Shown piece by piece: positions 13,001 to 24,124 of a stretch of DNA of 64,000 bases. The notes beneath the pieces were generated by a model. It saw only the letters and a list, made by a program, of their open reading frames with translations. It was not told where the DNA came from and searched no databases. Position numbers and translations under genes: made by a program. This stretch comes from Rotaria macrura (Eukaryota; Rotifera; Eurotatoria; Philodinida; Philodinidae). The number at the start of each line of letters is the position of its first letter. The first letter of the stretch is position 1. The stretch lies in contig OENT01000051.1 in the NCBI GenBank assembly GCA_900239685.1, positions 186,001-250,000 on the forward strand. The letters are read 5' to 3'.

Positions 13001-13251
13001 CAGATGCTGATGAAGATATTAAAATGATGCCAGATAAAGAAAACAAACTTGAAGAAATCGATCTATATGAAGATGATCAAAATACAGGTTGTGATAAAGG
13101 TTGGAATTTCAAACAACATCACGAGAGCCTGTCCACACAAGCCATGACCGAGTCCTTCAAACGCTGCTCACTCAAGGTCGTCAGCTTTCGCTCAATTCAA
13201 GGCTTATGGCAGAAAAAAAAGTTTTTAGAATTTAGCCGCAAGCTGTTTTGA
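10069..13251 (+). CDS. Hypothetical protein, four exons
   Basis: Unrecognised family. Exons 10069-10600, 12166-12358, 12584-12849 and 13004-13251 join with consistent phases (1, 2, 1) at GT-AG sites into 412 residues. The N-terminal 200 residues look globular, with hydrophobic segments such as GPCFFFLLDFLL and ILAEYLYIIWDSL and a glycine patch VVGGGDVTDG. From about residue 270 the protein becomes acidic and lysine-rich and is probably disordered. There is no signal peptide. Intron 1 is 1.57 kb because it holds a mariner-like element; introns 2 and 3 are 225 and 154 bp. The last 45 or so codons, from about 13112, run into a repeat with an inverted copy at 13640-13836, so the natural 3' end may have been replaced. 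Exons 1 to 3 are the more secure part. Confidence 0.5.
10774..11875. mobile_element. Tc1/mariner-like non-autonomous element in an intron
   Basis: Both ends carry TA followed by an inverted CAGGGTRTCA-like terminus: TACAGGGTGTCATA at 10774 and the complementary TGATACCCTGTA ending at 11875. TA target duplication with a CAGGGTG-type end suits Tc1/mariner-like elements. Inverted similarity extends some 25 bp with mismatches. No transposase frame is present. The element lies wholly in intron 1 of the surrounding orphan gene, so splicing would remove it. Inside, around 10991-11035, a GGATCC/TCCGAT motif is iterated. Confidence 0.65.
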
Positions 13252-13836
13252 AACATATTGATCCTTCGATGCTCTATGAGTACTTTACGAAAAATCTTAA
13301 AAGTGGCCAATATCCATCAAAAGCATCTTAATGGGGCCATATCTGAAGAACAGTTTGACTCAGTGAGCTGAAACTTTTCATAGACATAACCCTCAATGAG
13401 TTCTATTTGCTAAAGAGCTTTTGTCCCAAAATATGAAGTCCTTGGTATTTAATGAATCATCCAATATCTGCAAACATGCACATTTTAGGTAATTTCACTC
13501 CTTGAAACTTTCGATTGAAATAGGTAACAGTCTGAAATTTTTAGCTTAAATAGACCTGCGAGAGATTTTTTGCTCGTAAACGTTTCAGCTCACTCACTAG
13601 AATTGTTCCACAAATATCACCCAGTTAAGATCCATCTTGATGAATATGGTCATTGTTAGGGCTTTTCGTAAAATATTCATAAAATATCGAAGAATCAATA
13701 TTTTTCAAAACAGCTTGCGGCAAAGTTCTAAAAACTTTTTTCTTTGTCATGAGTATTGAATTGAACAAAATCTGACGACCTTGATAGAGCGGCGTCTGTG
13801 AAAGTCGTTCGTGGCTTTTGTGGACTGGCTTATAAC
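13123..13836. repeat. Divergent inverted repeat with coding relics in both arms
   Basis: The arms at about 13123-13375 and 13585-13836 are imperfect inverted copies around a spacer of roughly 210 bp. Translated outward to inward, both arms encode versions of one peptide: it begins PVH-SH-R, passes QGRQ and KKVFR, and ends PQAVLK-ID-S--YEYFTK. The plus-strand arm carries a stop in that frame; the minus-strand arm is open from 13870 to 13625. This suggests two decayed gene copies in head-to-tail inverted orientation, or a foldback element carrying gene sequence. I do not recognise the peptide. Confidence 0.6.
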
Positions 13837-16800
13837 TAATACAGTTGAATCGTGTATCAATGAAAAACAATATGTATACACGTGGATTATTACACCAAGC
13901 TTACGTCAGAAATGATAGACAAGTGTCATAAAAATATCATATTGTGTTGTTCATTTAGTCTTGTTTGATGGACAAGTTCAAGATAACCTGAATAAAAATA
14001 ATGGAGGACTACATGGAAACGAGTGAAGCATGAATCATATCGAATAATAATGTTTCGTATCTTATTATTCTTCGATGCTTTTTCTTTCTCATGCTTTAAA
14101 TCATTTTTGCACTGATCAAACATTATAATGCGATACTCTATATCAATGCAAAATGTTCACTTGTTTCTAAATCCTTTTAAACAAAGTTTTCTTTAGTTCT
14201 CTCGTATTATGCAAACACTGTTGAGTTCAAAAAATGTTCATTGAGCTTATATCCTGATCAATAACTATCTTATGTCTCAATTGCAGTATTAAAGTATACT
14301 CTTAGAAAAACAAAATCTTCATGTTCTTATGCTCTCACTTTTTCTTTTTTTTTGCTGTATATTTCTTCTACTATCGCTTTCTCATTTCTTTTCGTTTTAC
14401 TTGTAACAAATCATTCTTATGTAAATGGCGTCACACTTTTCTGTACGTACGATGTGTAAGGATATATTTATTTATTTCTTTAAGAAAAATATCTTTTCAT
14501 TGTTATAGCCATCCATTTTATCAGTAACAATGAAACGTTGTTGAAGAACGCAGTGCGATTCTTTTCTGTCGTAGTCATTGAAAACAGGGAATCTTAGAAT
14601 ATAAGAAAACATGATGATGTAAAGTTTTGTACAGTATCTAAATAATAGCGATTAATCGTTTTATGATAGATATTCAACGGATATGGATATGTAAACATTT
14701 GTTTGAACAATTTGCAACGAATTCTAAAAATTGAAGTTTCGATAGTATGTCTTTTTTTCTATGGCGTCGTACAAAAATATATTGTGTTGTCAATACTATG
14801 AAGCCTTTCTAGAATATTTTCTGGTCGATGCTTGTGATTTCATGCACTTAGAACGACTTCATGTCAAGACTTGAACATTTTGAATTTTAAGGGAAGGCAC
14901 TATTTATTCGCATTAAAATGGAATACATGTTATTATTCATTACTGAAGGAAGAACTTTCATTATATGATGCAGAAGAATGTCTTGAAACTAGTTTAATTA
15001 TCCAGCAATATGTATGGAATACCGTTGCAAATCCCGCTATTTCGTCTTTTCACATCAGAGAAAGTTTCAAAGATAGTGCATCTTGTTGTGTGCACCACAA
15101 CTAACATTAAAGGATTATAATTGTTATGTTTCGAAGCAAATATTTTAGAAGTGATAGTGTTCTCTCTCGCTAACAAACAAAATCAGATCACAAAACTGTA
15201 ATATCGAATTATAGTCCGAAAATGTATTGTAGACATTTTGAATATAGCCATTAGAAAGGATATACATGTTTTGTTGCAAAGTAATCCAGTTATATCTTTG
15301 CTCTCATACTATTAGTCTTTTTGTCTCTCCTACAGGTATCTCATGAAATAGAGATTTTCATCTTGAAAATAATCTATATATTATTTTTCTATAAAAATGT
15401 TCTACGTTGAGTAAAGTTATTAGAAACAAGACAAAATTAATTTACTGCCGTTTTTTGCATTGATCGGATTAATTTGAAAATTTTCAAAATCCTCTTGTCT
15501 CTTCTAATATATAATTGATACATTCCTCTTTCAAACAATACTTTAATTAAGATCTATTCTTGCTATCAACTATCAAAGCATTTGCATCCCAAATCATTAA
15601 ATAATAGCTGTATGAAAAAGATTCTTCGTAAATAGATAATAGTTAAAAGAGAATTGAATATTAACTTTGATTTTGTTTGTATGATTCAAAATAAAAATCA
15701 TAACCCGGATATGAAAGAATATTACCGAAGGATTGTTGCAGCTGTATAATTGAAATTTGAAGGAAAAAATAACATACATTCTATTACTTCAGCATACCTT
15801 CGAGCAATACTCTTTATTTATGACCGGAAAAAGAACGATAATACTACGTATAGAAATGTGTAATCATGCTAAAAGAAAAACTCATTTATCAATTTAGAAA
15901 AAAAAAGAATAGTTTTGATAAAAGTTCGTCCGAATGAAATATTAATCTATCTATTTATCTCTAATTTGATATTTGACCTTTTCTTTTTCTACCTTCACAT
16001 ATGTCTCTTTTGTATTTTTTTTTTCATTTAACATTATTAAATAAGGTAGTGTTGACATGTTCAACTATGTATCGATTCCATGAACAGAACAGCAGTATGA
16101 TAAATTGTTGTTTACCTTAAAAATAAATTGAAACTCAGTATTCACATATCGTTCCAGAATGTCTAATTGTTAGAACATGTTTAAATGATCGTCTTGAAAT
16201 GATAAACGAAGATGATCTTTTCTTTTTCTTTTTCGTTCGATTTTCATTCCGTGTTTAATATAGGAAATGATTCGCAACTGACAGTCGTTATCAGTCAGAC
16301 AGGCTGATTATAAGACTAGTACATCATATCTAAATTCATTTCGAAGTTTAATGATCGATGACGAATTGTAGAAAGAAAAAACAATAACTTGAAATCGTTT
16401 GTTTTCTTTCATAGAAAATTGTGACAATGATCATTTAATCTAAGTATAAAAAGAAATAATACTTGAGCTTTTGATCAAACAATCTCTGATGGGTGTCGAA
16501 TCCGGTGCGAAAAGGTTGTCCTCCCCTTTTCTTCTTCTTCTTCTTAATATTTGCTTTTTTTGAGTAAGTGAGTGGCTATGTATATGTATGTGTCAACTTA
16601 GTTTTCTTTTCAATGTGTAATTTAATAATGACAGTCAATTAATCCTGTCCGGTCTCTTTTCAATATTGATCGTCATGTTTTCAAAAAAAGAAAAATAATA
16701 ATACGAAAGAGAAAAGAGATTTTCTTCTTGTTTGTCTGATAATGTTATTGTTTTGTATATTTTTTGAATAAATCAATTGTGTGTATGTGTATATAAGACG

Positions 16801-17971
16801 ACGTTTATCATATCAAAAGACAAGAATGAAGACACGAAACTGATCTGTAGAGAATTCAATAGACAATACAATAATAACAATATTATAACGAAAGAAATTT
16901 GATGCTTCCATGTATGTTTGTATGTATGTGTGTATATAATGATAAAAAAAAAAAGAAAATCTATCCGCCGCATTTTCTTGATCATTATTGAAATTGAAAT
17001 ATTTATGCAGGACAGACGGCAACAGAGGAAGAAAGATCGAAAGAATGAAAGAAAAAAAATATATATGTATATACATATATATATATATATATACGGAAGC
17101 ATCTTCAATTATGAAATCATTGCTACGTCGCCCATCATTACAGTTCGATGGTGCGTTACTTGTAGACTGACTGTGATTGATTAATAATCGACTGTTTTGC
17201 CTGCGTCAGCAGGTGCTATTATTTTCCTACTTAATCATACATTTGTAGCCCCGAAGTCAAGCTTATCAATATACACAGATTACATCGCTCGATGAGTTTC
17301 TTTTGTGAAAGGCAAAGAAAAAAAAATGATGATGATGAGAAGACGAAGAAGAAGAAGAAGAAGAAGAAGACGGAAAATCTCAGTCAACAAGACTGCTCTT
17401 GTTGTTGTCATTGACATAAAGATGCTTTATATGTTGGTCATATTTCATTTAGAGTAAAAGCTAAGAGAAAAAACGCACTAACGATTTCCGGTTTTTTTTC
17501 TAAGTCTCTTATTCTTTTTTCTCTCTTCTTTCTTTTTTTCTTTATTTCTTTTACTTGCCTTCTTTTATTTCATCTATTTATGTCTCATTGGTAGATGAGA
17601 AAAAAGAAATATATATAAATATATATATTTCTCTTTCGCTCGACGTCTTCAACTAGCACCAATCAGTGCGTTCGACCAGTCAGAATAAATGGAAAGAAAA
17701 GAAATATTTACTTATCTTCTCTTCTTTTACATACATCATTTCATAGGTCATTGATTTGTAAAAAGACCGTTGCTGGCCACATTTATCGTCATTATTTCTC
17801 GTTTTCTTTTTCTCCCTTTCACAGCCTTGTAACTTGATTCAATCAACACACATTAACTTAGTGTATGTGTACACCAAGATTTGCATAAGCAAGCGACAAA
17901 CGAGCATATCTCAATATTCACTTATAAATACAAAAAGAGAAGAAGAGAAAAAAAGAAATCGTTTTAAAGAA
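13837..17971. other. Gene-free region upstream of dachshund
   Basis: A 4.1-kb AT-rich stretch. A 70-codon frame at 14871-15104 lacks an ATG and has no known match. The second half is simple sequence: CTT runs near 16537, a TA microsatellite near 17068-17092, GAA repeats near 17340-17370 and pyrimidine tracts near 17500-17580. Dachshund regulatory DNA and 5' leader could lie here, but I identify no site. Confidence 0.4.
17068..17092. repeat. TA microsatellite
   Basis: A run of alternating T and A (ATACATATATATATATATAT and on) in the dachshund upstream region. Confidence 0.8.
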
Positions 17972-20572
17972 ATGCGCATCATGTCACAAGAACATAGTCC
18001 AACGGGCGATAGTGATTCTTCGACAAGTGTATTATCCACAACTGGTTTATCACCAACACGAAATTCAATTGTTCAAGGAAAACATTATGAACATGAACAT
18101 GATTGCCGAGCAAGTATATGTTCTCAACATTCATCATGTTCAATAAAATTTGAAAAAACAACTTATGAATCGGCACCTGTTGCACGAAATACACCCGAAA
18201 ACAATCAAGTAAGAATTATTGATTATCGTGGTACAAAATTAACATCATTCAATGTCGATGGCCGAGAATTAATATGTTTACCACAAGCATTCGATTTATT
18301 TTTAAAAAACTTGGTTGGTGGTTTACATACAGTTTACACGAAACTAAAACGTTTAGAAATCATACCTGTTGTATGCAATGTTGAACAAGTACGTATCTTA
18401 CGTGGTCTTGGTGCCATTCAGCCAGGTGTCAATCGATGCAAACTTCTAGCACCAGCTGAATTTGATGTCCTATATGATGATTGCACAAATTCAGGGTAAG
18501 ATATTTAAAAGAAAAACAATTACTAATCGTATGAATGTAAGACGAAATATTGTTTCAAAGATTTCAATCTGTCAAAATTTGTAATACGAGAATGTTTATT
18601 TGGATACAGAAAGAAAAAGAAAAAGAAAACATTTTAACTTGAAGAGATGTTCTCAAATAGACATTTGAAGAGGATGTTCAATCATATGGAAATATCTTTT
18701 GAACAAAATGAAAGCACATCGGATACTTATTTATTAATTAAAATAAATGAGAAAATGTATTTTTTTCTTTCTTTCTTGATGTATATTTTTAGTTCACGAC
18801 CAGGTCGACCACCAAAACGTAATTCATCACATCAAATAGATGATTGTTTAGATGATAAACGTATTAAATTATCATCAAGTTTTTTACTACGGTCATTTCC
18901 TGATTTTACTAATCACAGTAATAATCGTGAAAATAAACCACAAAATTGTTTACTTCTCTGTTTTTCTCTTCCAACGAAAAAAAAATATGTTTAGCTTTCA
19001 AATATCCGGTTCATTCGAATGGTTATGTATCAATTCCAACAACAAATGGAAATCAATCATCTTCATTTACACATTCATTTGGTTATTCAGCATTTGCGCC
19101 AACATTACCAATACATTTCTCTCATAATCATCCGTCGCCTTATCTCTTGGGTGATAGTCGAACAGCACGTTTAAATGAAACAAATTATAAATCATCATCA
19201 ATTGCAACATCATCTTCATCATCAACATCATCATCTTCATCGTCATATCGACCTCCTCTTTCGTCAAGTAAATGATAAAAATCTATTCACATTCAATTAG
19301 AATTAAATCAGCTTACATACTCAAGTTTCAAATTACTGTGCTTGAAAAGAGAAAGAAGAAAAGAAAGACAGATTTTTTTCTCTTTGCTTTTTTAAAAAGA
19401 TTTAGCCGAGTGGAATAATAAAAAAAGCAAACGACTTTCTCGTTATCCACCCAGTCAACCTGTTATTGCTGTCAAAATCTATTTGAAACATCTTCTTTTT
19501 TTTTATTCATACAGACCGAAAGTAATGGTTTCCGTTTTTACGAATCCCCTATCGACAGAAAGAAAGAAACCCGCTAGTCGTCGTTATGAGTTCATTATTA
19601 TCGACACGCGAAACAAATTAAATCATGTCACGGAATCGCACTGTGAAAAGAGCTACTATATAGATACCCTGAAGGCAATGATTTCTTTTTTTAAATTAAC
19701 TCTACTTCGCCTACTTCCATATAGATAGATCGGATAAGGATCTTTTTTGTTTTTTTTTCTACAGATGAATTACGCCCGTTTACTATTGATGCTATGCTTA
19801 GTAATGCAAATAATAATGGAAAAAATCTTAATAAAGAAAATTCTCAACTACAACAACAGCAGCAGCAGCAGCAGCAGCGAGGTATGCATTTGGATATTGA
19901 TTATTAATAATGATTTAGATAACCTTCTCATTCGTTATCAATTAGATCGATTAATAAAACCTATTGATCTTTCAGTAACAGCTACTGATACATCTTCACC
20001 GACTAATGAACAAGCTTCATCATTATCATCAGCAACATTACCAACAACGGCAGCATTGAATTTTTTTCATATCAAGAATATGATTGAATTAACTGTTGAA
20101 AGTGCTCGTCTACGTGAGAAACAACTTGAAAATGAAATAGGTAAAAATATGAGGACAAAGACGAAGAAAGATACGAAGACAAAGAAAAATTTCTTGCGTT
20201 CTTGTTAATTCATCATTGGCTGTTTTTTTTTCACTCTAGTTGATCTAAGAAATGAATTAACCAAAGAACAAGATTGTCGACAAAAACTTGAACAAGATAT
20301 TCTTGAATTACGACGTGTTAGAAGTATATGAATGAAACTATTTGTTTCATTCGATCAAATGATAACAAACTTGTTGTTTTTTTTTCAGCTGTATTAGTAA
20401 AAAAATTGAAACGTCTTAATCGCTCGTCATCAACTACGGCTAACTGTTCAAACAGTCGTGGTGATACGAACAGTAAGAGATTTCGATCTTAATCTATGAA
20501 GTAAAAATGATTTCATAATTAGATGAATCGACAACATCGCCGACAAAATCACTGCCGATTGAATCAATTTAA
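17972..20572 (+). CDS. DACH: Dachshund family transcriptional cofactor (DACH)
   Basis: Eight exons (17972-18495, 18793-18947, 18995-19267, 19765-19881, 19946-20140, 20240-20323, 20389-20472, 20523-20572) join in frame to 493 residues. Residues about 80-184 are the SKI/SNO/DAC domain (DachBox-N), with the family stretches ELICLPQAFDLFLK, LVGGLHTVYTKLKRLEI and VCNVEQVRILRGLGAIQPGV, then DCTNSGSRPGRPPKR. Residues about 396-460 form the coiled-coil DachBox-C (IELTVESARLREKQ and on). Between them lie poly-Ser and poly-Gln tracts. Dachshund proteins are nuclear cofactors in eye, limb and neural development, acting with Six and Eya proteins. The first ATG is at 17972; a second in-frame ATG at 17981 is an alternative start. 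Upstream sequence in the same frame is open but has no ATG. Exon 3 to 4 is the least certain join. Confidence 0.93.
19192..19263 (+). repeat. TCA/TCT trinucleotide tract (poly-Ser coding)
   Basis: Imperfect TCA/TCT repeats in dachshund exon 3 encode a near-continuous serine tract (ATSSSSSTSSSSSSYR). Confidence 0.8.
19853..19878 (+). repeat. CAG repeat (poly-Gln coding)
   Basis: CAA/CAG repeats at the end of dachshund exon 4 encode eight glutamines just before the splice donor at 19882. Confidence 0.85.
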
Positions 20573-22250
20573 TAATCGAACATTAGTAGGATACAAAAGA
20601 AAAACAAATGGACATAGTGATATAATTATCACCATGATATACTTGAACATCGAATCTCTGTTCTTTTGTCTGCTCGCTTTTTCTTTTTCTTTTTCTCTTT
20701 GTCATTTTATCTGTATATGCACTTTTTGTTTATTCATGGAAAAGCTCACTTGAAAAAAAAACAACAGAACTCTCACAATTTTGTATATTTATGATTTAAA
20801 TAAGACGAATTATTTAGCATATAAACGATCACATATGTGCAAAACTAAATATTTGATCATATTCAAATAAATATTATCGATATTAGAATTATTCATCAAA
20901 ACCAAGGTATTCATTGATAGAATAGACAAGGGAAAAGAAAAAAGTTACGAGTATCTTTCATCATTAACTAACCAAAATTTATTCATCAAGTACGAAATGT
21001 ATCGAAGAACAGTAGATGATTATTGAATTAAAAGAGAAAATTAAATCACACAAGAGAATTGAATATTGTTGTCATAGTTGATTATTTCAACTAAAACTAT
21101 ATCTAGAAAAACACATGTATATATTCATGAAATGATGCAGATTCAAGTTCTTTCTTAGTGAGAAAGAAATTAACAAGTTTACCAATGTGATATTCATTTT
21201 TGTTCCCGTTTTCTTTCATACAATTATATTTACTTATTCAGTTTGAAAAAGAAATCTGTTTTTTTTTTGACTTGAACGTGATTCTCTCACATATATAAAA
21301 ATCTAGTAGAATATTTTAGTATTCACAAAATCAACGGTATACTAGGGGCACTCTGTATCAGTGTACGTATCCTTGCCAATATGGAAAAACTAGAATGGTA
21401 CATTCGATGAGTTTTTCCCATTTTATCAGCTATGATAATCACTTTATATACCAGTAAATTTTTACATTAAAGTTCCTAGAATCACAGAGATGCAATGTAT
21501 ATATATATATATATATATATATATTTCTATCAAATCATGTACGGTTTGTCTACGTAACGTGAGTAACGTAACGTGATACTTCGCTGTTTGAGTTTTTCAA
21601 AAATGTATTTTCTTCGAAATGAGAAACCCAAGTATAGTTTGTTTGTTCTGATTACTAATTTGACTTTTTTTCTTTAACAAAATTGAGTTTCGACGAAGAA
21701 AATGATGCTGTAAACTATTGAAAAATGATATTTTTTCAAAAAATGCCGAGTGATATGCTATATGACGTATTTCCGATTTACTGTACAGCTTATAAACTCC
21801 AGTTTCGATATAGTAAATTGCAGTAGTGGAGCGAAGATTTTTGAGAGGGGGTGGCTGTTTTAAAATTTTTTCATTCAAGATAATATGAATTTTTCTGAAG
21901 TACTTCTTAAAAGGTGTGTTTCTTTTTTTGTAATTCTCTATTTCGTTTTTATGCAGTAAATATATAAATTCATAAAAAAAACAAGTGTTTTCGAGAAAAA
22001 GTTTAGCAGTAAGTTTGAAAACATCAGCCGATGATTGGACTTTACAAATTCATCAATCTCTGCATTAGCATTTACATCTAGATATCAATAAATAATCATC
22101 ACAATATGTGGGTGTCAAAGTCATGGTACAGTCATGTAAACAGACTAACTTTTACCTCACATCCACACCCACACAATTCTATTGATGTTGATGATGCTGT
22201 TATGACTTAAATCTCTTCCAATAGTGAATCTCAAGTTGACTGACGTCCCA
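20573..22250. other. Gene-free region downstream of dachshund
   Basis: The dachshund 3' untranslated region probably lies at the start, with an AATAAA near 20868. A TA microsatellite lies near 21496-21524. I see no gene; frames are short, and those on the minus strand (for example 21597-21878) have no recognisable domain. Confidence 0.4.
21496..21524. repeat. TA microsatellite
   Basis: About 14 TA dinucleotides in a row. Confidence 0.85.
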
Positions 22251-22251
22251 C

Positions 22252-22620
22252 CCAGGCAGGCAAACATTTGGAAAAACGTGTTTAAACGTTCAATCTGTAA
22301 CGCCGATTGTGAGTCACTAACGCTGATAAACAAAACACAAGAAACGCGGTTTTTACGCAGACCTTTCACTTTCGGAGCATGAAAACGGACTAAAACTCTA
22401 ATTCTTATGGTTTAAACACTTTAGCTTTTAAGTTGTCGAATAATTGTGCGTTTCAACGCTCCTAACTAGAGTTTTTATCCGTTTTCACCCTCCGAAAGTG
22501 AAAACTCAGCTTAAAAAAACGTGTTTCCTGCATTTTGTTAATGAGCGCTCGTGTCTCACAATCGGCGTTTCAGATTGAATGTTTAAACGCGTTTTTCCAA
22601 ATGTTTGCCTGCTTAGGCAG
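22252..22620. mobile_element. Palindromic MITE
   Basis: The two halves are inverted copies over nearly their whole length. AGGCAGGCAAACATTTGG at 22254 matches the complement near 22600-22617, and the AATCGGCGTT, CCGAAAGTGAAA and CCGTTTTCA blocks also pair. The central loop is about 60 bp. There is no coding capacity. A clear target duplication was not found, so the superfamily is open. Confidence 0.65.
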
Positions 22621-22621
22621 T

Positions 22622-24109
22622 GAAAAATTGTCATAAAATAAAGCAGCATAGAGTATGTTACAAAAAAAACGTTGGCTATTTTAAAGAAAAAAGTAGTTCT
22701 TGAAAAACCGGAACGCTTTTCAAAACAGAACAGTCTAGAATTCATTCCTCGTTTATTCGAACGCATTTTTCGATTTAAAAATGGATGCTAATTTTTAGGG
22801 AACGCATTCTCGGTCATTACCATCTAGATTCACATTCTGTACAAAAATCCCCGAAGAGAAGTTAGCACAAAAAATGTCCACAGACCTCTTCCTATACAAC
22901 TTTGCGAGCTCTATCGAACGGTGTGCTCCGACTTTTCGTAGCTTGAACTATTAATCAAAATACTTTTTTTAAAATTAGGAATGCCAGCAGCAGAGGATAA
23001 CTCATCGAAGATTTCGTCATTTTTATCGTCACTTTCAATGTGTCGTACTCCAGAGCAGTTCATGTTGAATCAAACTTAGCCCTAAAGTCAGATGAAAGCA
23101 TTCAATAATTTATAGAATGGTGAAGAATGCATTCTTTTCTTTCTAAGAATGATGTTAAATTGCCTGAAATGCTTTCATCAGTTTAAAGAATCCATTCTTT
23201 GGTATTTCATTATAGAAAAGAAGAGAACGCGATCTAATTTTGACGAAATCTGATTCAGAACATTCCAAAAGAGAATGAAAATAAACCAATTCTAATAGTT
23301 TGTGGAACGGATCGGAACGCTTTCTGTTCAGTCGAAAAACGATTTTTGAATCGAAAAGAAAGCATACGTCCTTCAAAAACAAAACAGCTCTTTTCCATTT
23401 TGTGACGCTCTCGCTATACTGTAGAACGCGTTTTTTAAGGAAAAGATATCTTTTCGTGAGCGCGTTTTCTGCTATTTTTTATATGAATATTTCTCACTGG
23501 AGTGATAGCAAGAGCTGAGTATCACGTGGAATTACTGATTGTGATGTATTTTCATTTTCACCTTGTTGCTGATTGATACCATTTAAGGCATGTATTTTTT
23601 TTGAAAAATTAGTAACTAGAGGATACATGTCAATATACAAAATGATAATTATTTGTTACTTCAAAACAGGCATTCCCCAATAATTGCATGTTATCACTAC
23701 ATGCTTTGCATATTTTGGTCATCATATATTCAAAAAATCAGATAATTATCACAAAACCTTTAATATCCCTGCCCACATAATCAGCCTGTTCTTTTAAAAT
23801 TGAGATTTTCTCTAGGTTTTTTTGTTCATTATAAGCTTTTATTGGCAACAGTTTAACATTCAAGTGCACTTGAATATTCTTTCGACGGATGGTAGTTATG
23901 ACTAATCCCCTTACTTTACTTCTCACTTTTAGTCACATGATCCTAGAGCTTCCGTATTGTATATTTCAAACAGCATTTTAACAATCAAAACTGACATACT
24001 TTGGTTAAATATTCTATTGCAATATCTATTAAATCTTGCGTTTCATCATAGAAACATTTCAAACATGTTAAGAGGAACTTCTACTCTCAGGGGGAGGGGG
24101 GGGGGGGGG
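22622..24109. other. Gene-free accessory sequence
   Basis: I see no gene. Repeated GAACGC and GGAACGCTTT fragments near 22690-22770 and 23300-23450 hint at decayed repeats. A GAATGCATTC palindrome lies near 23130. Confidence 0.35.
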
Positions 24110-24124
24110 NNNNNNNNNNNNNNN
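24091..24124. other. Poly-G run and assembly gap
   Basis: A run of G broken by one A enters 15 unknown bases (24110-24124). Reading frames that cross it are not meaningful. Confidence 0.95.

Noticed and set aside
14871-15104. 77-codon frame upstream of dachshund
   Set aside because: It has no ATG start, no recognisable domain and no adjoining exon with matching phase, though its composition is somewhat protein-like.
16773-17184. Overlapping frames on both strands near the TA microsatellite
   Set aside because: Composition is driven by simple repeats (YIYIYI strings) and no splice or domain evidence supports a gene.
17834-17971. Upstream extension of the dachshund frame by 46 codons
   Set aside because: It would have to start at TTG. 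The first ATG is at 17972, and the extension is low-complexity and leader-like.
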